The position numbers were made by a program, and so were the translations under genes. Under the pieces are notes generated by a model. That model saw nothing but the letters and a program-made list of their open reading frames with translations, ran no database searches and was not told the origin of the DNA. Below are positions 17,726 to 26,011 of a stretch of 64,000 nt of DNA, piece by piece; the first letter of the stretch is position 1; the number at the start of each line of letters is the position of its first letter. Source of the DNA: Melioribacteraceae bacterium (lineage in GTDB: Bacteria; Bacteroidota; Ignavibacteria; Ignavibacteriales; Melioribacteraceae); assembly GCA_021740785.1 (NCBI GenBank), contig JAIOZI010000009.1:1-64000 (forward strand), given 5' to 3'.

Positions 17726-19165
17726 TTAACTGATGAATTGGAGATAATGCTCGTAGCGTTCAAAAATTTCTCGCACGTATTTTGAAGTTTCCCTGCCCAA
17801 CGCATACCCGTTCCTGACAACAGGATCGTTATAATATTTTTTTTTGGATTTGCTCAACAGAAATTTTTCAACATTATCATACCATGTTTCGGGATCGCCG
17901 TCATATTTTTCGGCTAAACGCATCGCATCTTGAATGTGTCCGAGCCCGATATTATAAGACGCCAGCACAAACTTAATCCGTTCGTTTTGGTCGGCAACAT
18001 ATTCCTTCCAATAATTATCCAGCCATTTCAAGTAATTTATTCCCGCTCGTAAATTTTGATATGGATTTGTAACATCCTCAACTCCATATTGTTTAGCGGT
18101 TGCCGGCATAAGCTGCATCAATCCTTGAGCGCCTGCCCAAGATTTTGCAGTCGGGTCGAATTGTGATTCCTGGTAAATTAGCGATGCTAAAATTCTCCAA
18201 TCCCACCCCAGTTCTTGTGCATATTCTTTAATTAAGTCATCATATTTTGAAATCTTACTTCCGTTCTTCGAGAAATATTCACTTTCGGTTCTGCGTCTGA
18301 ATGCATTTCTATTCTTATAATATTTTGAATAAATAACGTAATAATCATTCTGCTTCCGCATTTCTTCAATCCAAATATTGATTGTATCAAGCAGCGTTGT
18401 AGAATTTTTTCTAACAGCCCAAGCAATTTTTTGTGGGAATGAAATTTCCGTTGTGATATCAATATCAGGGTATTGAGATTGACTCAGTTCCGCAATGTTT
18501 TCATCTGATATTGTATAATCAATTTCACCGGAAGCAACCATATCGATTAATGATTCAGTCGTCTCATCAGGATCGGCTTCAACTATTTTAATTTCACCGC
18601 CTATTTCATTAGAAAGGTTCTCCAATCTTTCGTGATAAGCTGAGTTTTTTCTGATGTGGACGGTTTTTCCGATTAATTGAAGCGGGCTGCGAATCAACTC
18701 TTTCTCAATTTCATGAATCCGCATTCGCCTCCAATTTTCGGGGCGCCGTTGAACAAGCACCTGCTTTGTTATATTATGATGATGAGTAAATGCAACCTTT
18801 TGACTTCTGCCTTTTGTCACCGTTAAATTAAATGCTATTAAATCTCCCTCACCCTCATTTAACATATTGAACATTTTTTCAATATTTTTCTCAACCTTAA
18901 ATTCAACTTCAACATCTAGGAAATCGGCTAAACGGTTAACTAGTTCATATTCATATCCCATCGGCTGACCGCGGTAAATGAAATAGCTGTAAGCATTATA
19001 GCCGGTTAATGCAATTAATTTTCCGCGTTCTTTAATTTTTGCAAAATCGAAATCAACAGGGTCATACCCGGAATTTGAATTATTCCGGTCATTCTTACAT
19101 GCGGCTGTCAAGAATATAACGGCTATTATCCATAACGCTATTTTGACTGCTCTGTTATATAACAT
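17726..19165 (-). CDS. mltF: MltF-like membrane-bound lytic murein transglycosylase
   Basis: Cleaves the MurNAc-GlcNAc bond in peptidoglycan with anhydro-MurNAc formation. A lipoprotein signal ends in LTAAC (C23). Residues ~45-280 form a solute-binding type 3 domain (LIALTGYNAYSYFIYRGQPMGYEYEL, DLIAFNLTVTKGRSQKVAFT) as in E. coli MltF. The C-terminal SLT domain has the catalytic Glu at E333 in YQESQFDP, then SWAGAQGLMQLMPATA, NLRAGINYL and LASYNIGLGH. The order (regulatory binding domain, then lytic domain) and length (479) match the family. It should sit in the periplasm, anchored by lipid. Confidence 0.92.
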   Translation of the reverse strand: MLYNRAVKIALWIIAVIFLTAACKNDRNNSNSGYDPVDFDFAKIKERGKLIALTGYNAYSYFIYRGQPMGYEYELVNRLADFLDVEVEFKVEKNIEKMFNMLNEGEGDLIAFNLTVTKGRSQKVAFTHHHNITKQVLVQRRPENWRRMRIHEIEKELIRSPLQLIGKTVHIRKNSAYHERLENLSNEIGGEIKIVEADPDETTESLIDMVASGEIDYTISDENIAELSQSQYPDIDITTEISFPQKIAWAVRKNSTTLLDTINIWIEEMRKQNDYYVIYSKYYKNRNAFRRRTESEYFSKNGSKISKYDDLIKEYAQELGWDWRILASLIYQESQFDPTAKSWAGAQGLMQLMPATAKQYGVEDVTNPYQNLRAGINYLKWLDNYWKEYVADQNERIKFVLASYNIGLGHIQDAMRLAEKYDGDPETWYDNVEKFLLSKSKKKYYNDPVVRNGYALGRETSKYVREIFERYEHYLQFIS

Positions 19166-19364
19166 AAGATGAATAAATTCCGATAAAATTAATAGATTGC
19201 TAAATTCTTACCGCTTTTTTGAGTTATGGAAAAGAAATTAATTATTAGAAATGAAAATTACAATAGGCTTTATTTGTTTAGGAAGTCTGAGTAATGCTGA
19301 AGTTGAAATGAAAGAACTTCCGGTCTTCACCTTATAAGGCAAAAACCGGAAAAACAATTTTAGC

Positions 19365-19757
19365 TTAGTGAGCTGTACAGACATTATCTTCAAATATATC
19401 CAGTTCGCCCTTTTCAAATTTAATTGCAGCTTCTCTGGCATCCTGTTCGTTTGTTAATACCGGTTCGATATTGAATTGTTTCAGGTCATCAACCAAGCGC
19501 CATCCGCAGCCGCAGCAAATTAAATGACTGCAATCGCTCAACCCCTCTGCCAGCCTGTGATGCCCGTGTCCTGCTCCATGACCGTTACCATGCCGATGAC
19601 TGCCCCCTTCCTGCCTGTGATGACTTGTAAATGTGTTTGGTCTTTCTTCAACGTTTTTAATTTCACCATCTTCAACATCAATCACCAAAAATCCTTTGCA
19701 TCTTCCAACATGACCGGTTACTACTTTGTAATCATCAGTCGCTATTGCTAACTTCAT
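19365..19757 (-). CDS. NifX/NifB-type dinitrogenase iron-molybdenum cofactor-binding domain protein
   Basis: Short protein (130 residues) of the DiNase FeMo-Co biosynthesis fold: MKLAIATDDYKVVTGHVGRCKGFLVID at the start, HLICCGCGWRLVDDLKQFNIEPVLTNE near the end. Between them a His/Gly-rich insertion (residues ~45-67, SHHRQEGGSHRHGNGHGAGHGHHR) replaces the usual short loop and could bind metal. A further Cys and His occur at the very C-terminus (NVCTAH). GGAGG precedes the ATG. It lies 20 bp after the UPF0251 gene and is presumably cotranscribed. No nif genes are near, so a role in nitrogen fixation is unlikely; metal or Fe-S cluster handling is inferred. Confidence 0.85.
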   Translation of the reverse strand: MKLAIATDDYKVVTGHVGRCKGFLVIDVEDGEIKNVEERPNTFTSHHRQEGGSHRHGNGHGAGHGHHRLAEGLSDCSHLICCGCGWRLVDDLKQFNIEPVLTNEQDAREAAIKFEKGELDIFEDNVCTAH

Positions 19758-19777
19758 TTTATCCTCCGGATAAAAAA

Positions 19778-20050
19778 TTATGAAATTTTTATTGCCTTGC
19801 CGTTTATTATTGAGTCGGCAATTTTATATCTTGCTTTTTGAACAATCCGTCCAAAAGTTGCCCGTGAGATTTTCATTTGTGCCGCTGCCTGCTCTTGACT
19901 GAGATTATCAAAATCAGCTAATTTAATAGCTTCGAATTCATCTTTTTCAAGAATACTCTCCGATAAATCTCTCATGGGTATCCCGCGTGGTTTGAAATAA
20001 TAAGCTGTCGGATTGCAGCAAGTGACTCTATGTTTTTTTGGTCTGGGCAT
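19778..20050 (-). CDS. UPF0251 (DUF134) family DNA-binding protein
   Basis: 90 residues starting MPRPKKHRVTCCNP, the conserved opening of UPF0251, followed by FKPRGIPM, EKDEFEAIKLADFDNLSQEQAA and the helix-turn-helix MKISRATFGRIVQKARYKIADSIINGKAI, resembling sigma-factor region 4. I chose ATG 20050, the family start, over ATG 20065, which lies inside the palindrome. The family is often found beside NifX/NifB-like domain genes, as here; the exact role is not established. Autoregulation through the palindrome immediately upstream is a reasonable inference. Confidence 0.88.
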   Translation of the reverse strand: MPRPKKHRVTCCNPTAYYFKPRGIPMRDLSESILEKDEFEAIKLADFDNLSQEQAAAQMKISRATFGRIVQKARYKIADSIINGKAIKIS

Positions 20051-20055
20051 AATAT

Positions 20056-20075
20056 TTATGAGCATATGCTCATAA
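20056..20075. promoter_or_regulatory. Perfect 20-bp palindrome, candidate operator
   Basis: TTATGAGCATATGCTCATAA is a perfect inverted repeat ending 5 bp before the start codon of the UPF0251 gene and covering the place where its ribosome binding site would lie. A dimeric regulator bound here would block transcription or translation of the UPF0251/NifX-like pair. The 63-bp gap to the upstream HAD gene contains no other notable feature. Confidence 0.65.
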
Positions 20076-20113
20076 CAAACTTATAACTATTCTCACTTGA
20101 AAGCAAGTAAAAA

Positions 20114-20890
20114 TTATTTTATAAGGTCAAAAACCGAATTGATTGTGTAGGTTGGGATGTGGCTTTTTCTATTCTCATTAAAATGTTTTACCCCGGTAGA
20201 AACCAATGCTGTATCAAATCCGAATTTATTTCCCATTGCGATGTCCGTCTCTACACGGTCACCAACTTGTAAAATTCTTCTGTGACCATTTACTCGTTTC
20301 AGAATTTCTTTGTAAAGAAACTTCGACGGTTTGCCAAAATGTTTTTCCAGAATTTTACCGGTTCTTTTTTCAAGAGCTGAGATCACCGCACCGGCATCTG
20401 TAATTTCGCCACCTTCAACAGGACATGTATTATCGATATTCGCAGCATAAAACCGGGCGCCACTTTCCAGGGCTTTAGCTGCAATTTCCAGCTTTTCATA
20501 ATTAAAAGTACGGTCGAGTGTGATTATCACAATATCTATTTCCGAGGGATCAGAAGAATAATTCATTCCTTTTTTTACTAACTCATCTACAAAAACCTTC
20601 TCCCCTATTGCGAAAAATTTTTGATGCCGGTGATATTCAAGCAGAAAATTTTCAATCACAACAGTTGCGTTAATAAATTGCTCCACATTTACATGAATCT
20701 CAAAATTCTTCAACAAATTATAATAATCATTAACGGTACCGGTTGTTTTATTAGAAACAAATAAAACAGTTTTGCCTTTTTCAAGAATAAAGTTGACTGT
20801 TTTATCAGCATTTGGAATGAGTTTGTTTCCTCGATAAATTGTGCCGTCCAAGTCAAATAGAATAACTTCATAACTTTCGAAGATTGCCAT
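20114..20890 (-). CDS. HAD-superfamily phosphatase, NagD-like (class IIA)
   Basis: Motif I is FDLDGTIYRGN (nucleophile D13, acid D15). Motif II is VLFVSNKTT, and motif IV/III GDRVETDIAMGNKFGFDTALVSTG. A C2 cap lies between ~75 and 180, and GKPSKFLYKEIL marks the class IIA (NagD, PNPase, AUM) type. Length 258 is standard. Likely a small sugar- or nucleotide-phosphate phosphatase; the substrate is not readable. Its ATG overlaps the rfbD stop by one base (TAATG), linking it to the sugar genes upstream. Confidence 0.88.
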   Translation of the reverse strand: MAIFESYEVILFDLDGTIYRGNKLIPNADKTVNFILEKGKTVLFVSNKTTGTVNDYYNLLKNFEIHVNVEQFINATVVIENFLLEYHRHQKFFAIGEKVFVDELVKKGMNYSSDPSEIDIVIITLDRTFNYEKLEIAAKALESGARFYAANIDNTCPVEGGEITDAGAVISALEKRTGKILEKHFGKPSKFLYKEILKRVNGHRRILQVGDRVETDIAMGNKFGFDTALVSTGVKHFNENRKSHIPTYTINSVFDLIK

Positions 20891-21798
20891 TACAATTTCA
20901 GTTCCTGTTTCATCGCGTGAAGTGAGTCCTCAATGGAATGAGGTTTATAGCCAAGTTCGGTTTCGGCTTTCAGAATAATTAATCCCGATTTTAACGGGCG
21001 GCGCGCTGCTTGGTTTAATTCCTCAGTAAATATTTTTTTGATCAACTTTTTATCAAGCTTAAAAAAGTCTGCAATTCTAAGTGTAAAATCATAACGTGAT
21101 AAAAATTCCGGTCCACCAATATTATATATTCCTTCGCGTAAATATTCGGCAGCTTTACTTATTCCTTGAACAAGATCATCAATGTAGGTTGGATTATTAA
21201 TCTGGTCGGTTACAATTTTAATTTCTTTACCGCTCCGTAAATTCTGCACCACCCATTTTACGAAATCAGGTCTGCCGTGTTTAGCAGGTCCGAATAAAAC
21301 ATTTGTTCTAATAATTGTAAATTTTGTTCCGCTCGGTCTGATTGTATTTTCGCTTGCAAGTTTGGTTCTCCCGTAATAACTGATGGGATTAGGCAGATCA
21401 TTTTCCTGGTATGGTCCCTCGTTACCGTCAAAAACATAATCAGTAGAAATGTGAATTAAATGTGCGTCAACCGTCTGTGCATATACCGCCAAGTTAGAAA
21501 CACCGGTAACATTTATTTTCCACGAAAGTTCTTTTTCGGTTTCACAACCGTCAACATTAGTGTAAGCCGCAGTATTGATTATTATATCAGGGAAAAAATC
21601 CATTATTAAATCTCTTACTTCAGATTTATCAACAATATCAATTTTTTTATACTCAACATCTTCGATATAGGAATTATCTTCTGCGGATACACACATCAGT
21701 TCCGTGGATTTATTATTCTTATAAAACTCGGTTATTCTTTGTCCAAGCATACCATTTGATCCAACAATCAAAATCCTTTTCTTAATCAAATTATCCAT
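20890..21798 (-). CDS. rfbD: dTDP-4-dehydrorhamnose reductase (RmlD-type SDR)
   Basis: Last step of dTDP-L-rhamnose synthesis in the RmlABCD route. Extended SDR with the glycine motif GSNGMLGQR at the start, NTAAYTNVDGCETEKELSWKINVTG, STDYVFDGNEGPYQE, and catalytic YGRTK in PISYYGRTKLASE. RmlD signatures near the end (GGPEFLSRYDFT, RRPLKSGLI) are kept. It overlaps the PfkB gene by 8 bp and the HAD gene by 1 bp. rfbC is ~4 kb away on the same strand; rfbA and rfbB are not in the window. A related sugar reductase is possible. Confidence 0.88.
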   Translation of the reverse strand: MDNLIKKRILIVGSNGMLGQRITEFYKNNKSTELMCVSAEDNSYIEDVEYKKIDIVDKSEVRDLIMDFFPDIIINTAAYTNVDGCETEKELSWKINVTGVSNLAVYAQTVDAHLIHISTDYVFDGNEGPYQENDLPNPISYYGRTKLASENTIRPSGTKFTIIRTNVLFGPAKHGRPDFVKWVVQNLRSGKEIKIVTDQINNPTYIDDLVQGISKAAEYLREGIYNIGGPEFLSRYDFTLRIADFFKLDKKLIKKIFTEELNQAARRPLKSGLIILKAETELGYKPHSIEDSLHAMKQELKL

Positions 21799-22672
21799 TT
21801 AAATCTTCTCTCATCATATAAAATTCTTCTATTGAATTATATCTTGTAATTACACCGGCTGCCTTATTTGCAATTTTCTGCGAATCATACAAATTCAGAC
21901 CTCGAATATAGGAATAAAAAAATACCGACCCAAAAATATCTCCGCACCCGACATAATTTATTGATTCAATATCAATTGCTTTCACAAAAAATGATTTCAA
22001 TCCGTCCTTCCTTTTTATGAAAGATCTATTCCCTTTATTGCCTTTTGTAATAAGAAGAATTTGATTCTCGTTTAACAAAATTTCATCCGCTGCTTTAAAT
22101 TCAATTTCTTTGGTTGATATGGTTCTCAATTCATTTTCATTAGCTTGAATAATATCAACATTTTTGAGCCAATCTTCTATACCGGGAACCGGTCTGTATT
22201 TACGTTCCGTTTTAACAACAACACCTTTTGCAAGACTATGAATATCAATGTGAATCTTTCCATTATAATTTTTACGTACATATTTTAAATCATCAAGTGA
22301 AATATCAAATCCGGAAATCATATTTATAAATATTCCGTCAAATTGGTTGAAGTCATCAATTACCGAAACATCAAGCTTATCACTCAAATTACAATATGCT
22401 TCATATCGATCTTCATCTTCTTTAATTCTCAAATACACTTCAGGTATCTTTTCCGTTTTAATTGAGTAATCTAGATTTACCCGGTCATAAACTTTACTAA
22501 AATAATTATAACTCGACTCATCAATTGCGGTCAGCAGGTAAAGTTCATCTTCTTTATCAAGCATTTGGTTAAAACCAAGAGATGTATAAAACACACCACC
22601 GGGTTGACACTTTATGCCGGAGTTATCTTCAATCTTATCAACTACCGAATGACCTATTACTAGAATTTTCAT
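21791..22672 (-). CDS. PfkB-family carbohydrate kinase
   Basis: Sugar or nucleoside kinase fold: N-terminal ILVIGHSVVDKIE, Gly-Gly substrate loop in CQPGGVFYTSLG, and a C-terminal ATP/anion-hole motif NYVGCGDIFGSVFFYSYIRG, where the usual GAGD is GCGD with the catalytic Asp kept. The middle (DIIQANENELRTIS, ILLITKGNKGNRSF) is typical of the family. It starts an operon with rfbD and the HAD phosphatase, diverging from bshA by ~100 bp. The sequence is more divergent than ribokinase or adenosine kinase; the substrate is unknown, with a sugar-nucleotide link inferred from context. Confidence 0.85.
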   Translation of the reverse strand: MKILVIGHSVVDKIEDNSGIKCQPGGVFYTSLGFNQMLDKEDELYLLTAIDESSYNYFSKVYDRVNLDYSIKTEKIPEVYLRIKEDEDRYEAYCNLSDKLDVSVIDDFNQFDGIFINMISGFDISLDDLKYVRKNYNGKIHIDIHSLAKGVVVKTERKYRPVPGIEDWLKNVDIIQANENELRTISTKEIEFKAADEILLNENQILLITKGNKGNRSFIKRKDGLKSFFVKAIDIESINYVGCGDIFGSVFFYSYIRGLNLYDSQKIANKAAGVITRYNSIEEFYMMREDLNG

Positions 22673-22775
22673 ATATTGAATACAACTATTTATTTATTAA
22701 TTGAATTTGTTTTTGTGATTTCTTGTTTAATGATTACTCACAAACAGAAATATAAAAAAGAGATTATAATTTAAC

Positions 22776-23903
22776 ATGAAAATTGGAATTACGTGTTACC
22801 CAACTTACGGCGGAAGCGGTGTTGTTGCCACAGAATTAGGAAAAGAACTTGCTGCATTAGGTCATGAAATACATTTCATCAGTTATGCCTTGCCAAGAAG
22901 GTTAAGCCACTTTGTTGAAAATATTTATTTCCATGAAGTTGAAATAAGCAGTTACCCGCTTTTTGAACAGCAGCTTTACGGGTTATCTTTGACAAGTAAA
23001 ATGCTGGAAGTAATTGAATATGAAAAACTTGATTTGATTCACGTTCATTATGCAATTCCGCATGCCGTTAGTGCTTACCTAGCGAAGCAAGTGCTAAAGA
23101 AAGAAAACTCAGACATAAAAATAATTACAACATTACATGGTACGGACATAACCCTCGTAGGATTAGAGCCATCATTTCTTCCTCTCGTCAAATTTAGTAT
23201 TGAAGAGAGTGACGGTGTTACGGCAGTTTCTCGATTCTTAAAAGAAAAGACCATAACTAATTATCACATCAATAAAGATATTGAGGTGATTCATAATTTT
23301 ATTGACAGCGAAGCTTACACCAGAAATGTTAATGAAAATTTTAGAAATCATCTTGCCCCGAATGGTGAGAAAATTTTAGTGCATACCTCGAATTTTAGAC
23401 CGGTTAAAAGAGTTACGGATGCAATAAGAGTTTTGCATAAAGTAAGAGAGCAAATTCCTACCAAGCTGTTATTAGTCGGAGACGGTCCGGATAGATCGGA
23501 ATGTGAACGACTTGCACGGGAGTTGGATCTCCAAAAAGATGTAATCTTTTTAGGGAAGCAGGATGGATTGGTAGAGATACTTTCAGCTTCCGATATTTTC
23601 CTTATGCCTTCTCAATCAGAGAGTTTTGGCTTATCGGCTCTTGAAGGAATGTCATGTGGACTTCCGGTTGTTAGTACGTCTGTCGGCGGTTTACCGGAAT
23701 TGATCGTTCATAATGAAACAGGGTTTATTGCCGAGATAGGCGACATTGATAGAATGGCGAAATATACTGTTCAGTTGTTGAAAAATGATAAGAAGTATAA
23801 AGTGTTTTCCGAAAACAGCAGGAACCGTGCGGTGAATGTTTTTGAGAAGAAACTTATCATTCCCCAGTATATAAATTACTATGAAAAAGTGATGGGAAAA
23901 TAA
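22776..23903 (+). CDS. bshA: N-acetyl-alpha-D-glucosaminyl L-malate synthase BshA
   Basis: First step of bacillithiol synthesis: transfers GlcNAc from UDP-GlcNAc to L-malate. GT4 glycosyltransferase of 375 residues opening with the BshA signature MKIGITCYPTYGGSGVVATELGKELA, then VHYAIPHAVSAYL, TTLHGTDITLVG, FRPVKRVTDAI, LLLVGDGPDR and the UDP-binding E-x7-E region SQSESFGLSALEGMSCGLPVVSTSVGGLPELI. TATAAT at 22765-22770 ends only 5 bp before the ATG and no ribosome binding site is visible, so the transcript may be leaderless. bshB and bshC are not in the window. Confidence 0.92.
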   Translation: MKIGITCYPTYGGSGVVATELGKELAALGHEIHFISYALPRRLSHFVENIYFHEVEISSYPLFEQQLYGLSLTSKMLEVIEYEKLDLIHVHYAIPHAVSAYLAKQVLKKENSDIKIITTLHGTDITLVGLEPSFLPLVKFSIEESDGVTAVSRFLKEKTITNYHINKDIEVIHNFIDSEAYTRNVNENFRNHLAPNGEKILVHTSNFRPVKRVTDAIRVLHKVREQIPTKLLLVGDGPDRSECERLARELDLQKDVIFLGKQDGLVEILSASDIFLMPSQSESFGLSALEGMSCGLPVVSTSVGGLPELIVHNETGFIAEIGDIDRMAKYTVQLLKNDKKYKVFSENSRNRAVNVFEKKLIIPQYINYYEKVMGK

Positions 23904-23916
23904 AGTTCTTAATCAT

Positions 23917-24327
23917 TTAAAACGGATTGGATATTTCCACTCCATGAATTCTTTGACCATGGTTCAGATCTTCTGTAACTATAGTAGAACAATTAGCATA
24001 CGAAGCAGAAATTACTATTAAAGAATCCCAAAATGATAACTTATGGGAGACACTTAAATCGATCGCGTCATTGATCATTGACAGATTAATCTCAACTATT
24101 TCAAATAGTGTAAACGAATTTATGATTTCTTTGGAAATTTTAGGTTTAGCATTTAGTTTTCTAGTCGAAGCGACATAAAACTCTTGTAAAACTTGGGTAG
24201 ATAATACTCCGCTCTTTAAGTGAATAATTTCTCTTAGTAAATCGCGCGCAATTTTTCTTTTCTTTCTGTCGGCTTTGTCAATAGAATAAATCAAAATGTT
24301 GGTATCAATAAATATTTTTTTAGTCAT
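23917..24327 (-). CDS. PIN-domain toxin (VapC-like)
   Basis: Predicted Mg2+-dependent RNase of a type II toxin-antitoxin pair. 136 residues from MTKKIFIDTNILIYSID (first acidic residue), through SKEIINSFTLFEIVEI, to SFWDSLIVISASYANCSTIVTEDLNHG, with the conserved acidic residues in place. I chose ATG 24327: it overlaps the antitoxin stop by 8 bp (ATGACTAA), the usual coupling, and the PIN fold begins there. A longer frame to 24369 would lie inside the antitoxin. Confidence 0.85.
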   Translation of the reverse strand: MTKKIFIDTNILIYSIDKADRKKRKIARDLLREIIHLKSGVLSTQVLQEFYVASTRKLNAKPKISKEIINSFTLFEIVEINLSMINDAIDLSVSHKLSFWDSLIVISASYANCSTIVTEDLNHGQRIHGVEISNPF

Positions 24328-24544
24328 ATAATTCGTCACGGCTCCATTTTTTGCCCTTTGAATCAGCATTTGATTTGTCCATCAATAAAAACATTTCATT
24401 TATTTTCTTATCCGTAACTTCGGTAAGCTCCTTATTCAGCAATTCGCGGATTAACGAATTTAATGATTTGCCTCTTTTTTTTGCATAATCTCTCGCCCTT
24501 TTAATAAGGTTGCTATCCATTGATAAAGTTATATTTTTTGTCAT
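24320..24544 (-). CDS. Ribbon-helix-helix-type antitoxin (DUF6364-like)
   Basis: 74 residues from MTKNITLSMDSNLIKRARDYAKKRGKSLNSLIRELLNKEL, the beta-strand and two helices of a ribbon-helix-helix domain, with a charged C-terminal tail expected to wrap the toxin. GGAGG lies 5-9 bp before ATG 24544, which decides the start over a longer frame. It precedes and overlaps the PIN gene, the standard antitoxin-first order, and probably represses the pair. Confidence 0.85.
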   Translation of the reverse strand: MTKNITLSMDSNLIKRARDYAKKRGKSLNSLIRELLNKELTEVTDKKINEMFLLMDKSNADSKGKKWSRDELYD

Positions 24545-24642
24545 TACGACCTCCACACATATTATGTGTAAATTACTAATGTTGAATACAATTTTCAAGT
24601 TCCACGAGGTAAAAAAAGTTGCAATAAGATTACAGAGGATAG

Positions 24643-24679
24643 AAACCGGCTCCCGATTTAGTAATCCGGGAACCGTTTT
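24643..24679 (-). terminator. Hairpin just after ugd, probable terminator
   Basis: AAACCGGCTCCCG and CGGGAACCGTTTT pair over ~12 bases (one mismatch and one wobble). The hairpin begins 3 bp beyond the ugd stop and is followed on the minus strand by TTTCTA. It would end the galE-rfbC-ugd transcript before the toxin-antitoxin pair. Confidence 0.55.
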
Positions 24680-24682
24680 AAT

Positions 24683-26011
24683 TTACTTTTTGATAGGCTG
24701 TCTGCCGATACTGTAATAAGTGAATCCAAGTTCATCCATTTTCTTCGGATCAAAAATATTCCTTCCGTCGAAAATAACCGGGTTATTCAATTTGCTGTTA
24801 ACTTCATTCATATCCGGGTTTCTAAATTCATTCCACTCCGTAAAAATGAGAAGCGCTTCAGAACCGGGCAGCGTTTTGTATTGATCATCGCAGTATTCAA
24901 TTGTGTCATCCAAATAGAACTTAGAATTTTCCATTGCAGCCGGATCATAAGCTTTAACTTTTGCACCGAGTTCCAATAATTTTTTGATTATTACAACCGA
25001 AGGCGCCTCACGCATATCATCAGTATTTGGTTTGAATGCCAAGCCCCAAACCGCAAATTGTTTCCCTTTCAAATCTTTTCCGAAATGAGCTTGTATTTTA
25101 TCTACAAGTACAGATTTCTGATTGTTGTTCACTTCATCAACACGCTGCAATAATGACATTGCAGAACCGTTTTCAACAGATGTTTTAATCAAAGCTTTCA
25201 CATCTTTCGGGAAACATGAACCGCCGTATCCAATACCGGAGAATAAAAATCTTTTGCCGATGCGTGTATCGGTGCCCATTCCTTTTCTAACAAGGTCAAC
25301 GTTTGCTCCGACTTGCTCGCAGAAATTTGCCAATTCATTCATGTATGTAATTCGCATTGCGAGATAAGAGTTTGCAGCATACTTTGTAACTTCCGAGCTG
25401 TAAGGATCCATCTCAATAATCGGGTTACCCTGACGTACGAACGGCTCGTACAAATTCCGCATTATTTCGAAACCCTTCTCGGTTTTAGCTCCGATAACAA
25501 TTCTATCCGGTTTCATGAAATCATCAACGGCAAAACCTTCGCGCAAAAATTCCGGGTTGGAGACAACTTCGAAGTTTTTCAATCCGTCTTTACTTAAAAT
25601 GTTCGTAACTTTTGCCGAGGTGCCAACCGGGACAGTACTTTTATTTACGATAATTTTATAATCTTTATCACCGGCATCAAGCAAAATTTTAGCTATATCT
25701 TCCGCAACTGCAAAAACATATTTTAAATCGGCGGAACCATTCTCACCCTGCGGCGTGGGCAGGCATAAAAATACGACATCGGATTCTAAAACGGCGCTTT
25801 TAAGATCATCCGTAAATAATAATCTTTTCTTTGCTATGTTCCGGTAAAAAATAATATCGAGACCCGGTTCATAAATCGGAACTTCTGCCTCTTTCAGTTT
25901 CTTTAATTTTTTAGGATCATTATCCACACAAATAACATGGTTACCCATTTCCGCAAAACATGTACCGGAAACCAATCCAACATAACCGGTACCAATAACT
26001 GCTAATTTCAT
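24683..26011 (-). CDS. ugd: UDP-glucose 6-dehydrogenase
   Basis: Oxidises UDP-glucose to UDP-glucuronate with NAD+, supplying precursors for surface polysaccharide. 442 residues: MKLAVIGTGYVGLVSGTCFAEMGNHVICVDND (Rossmann fold), NKSTVPVGTS, SNPEFLREGFAVDDFMKPDRIVIG, the catalytic Cys in GIGYGGSCFPKDVKAL, and VWGLAFKPNTDDMREAPSV in the UDP-binding domain. A UDP-mannuronate-type dehydrogenase is less likely. Overlaps rfbC by 4 bp (ATGA). Last of galE-rfbC-ugd. Confidence 0.94.
   Translation of the reverse strand: MKLAVIGTGYVGLVSGTCFAEMGNHVICVDNDPKKLKKLKEAEVPIYEPGLDIIFYRNIAKKRLLFTDDLKSAVLESDVVFLCLPTPQGENGSADLKYVFAVAEDIAKILLDAGDKDYKIIVNKSTVPVGTSAKVTNILSKDGLKNFEVVSNPEFLREGFAVDDFMKPDRIVIGAKTEKGFEIMRNLYEPFVRQGNPIIEMDPYSSEVTKYAANSYLAMRITYMNELANFCEQVGANVDLVRKGMGTDTRIGKRFLFSGIGYGGSCFPKDVKALIKTSVENGSAMSLLQRVDEVNNNQKSVLVDKIQAHFGKDLKGKQFAVWGLAFKPNTDDMREAPSVVIIKKLLELGAKVKAYDPAAMENSKFYLDDTIEYCDDQYKTLPGSEALLIFTEWNEFRNPDMNEVNSKLNNPVIFDGRNIFDPKKMDELGFTYYSIGRQPIKK

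Noticed and set aside
19365-19757. Nitrogen-fixation gene
   Set aside because: Only the NifX/NifB-like fold is present; no nif genes, and the pairing with UPF0251 is common in non-fixers.
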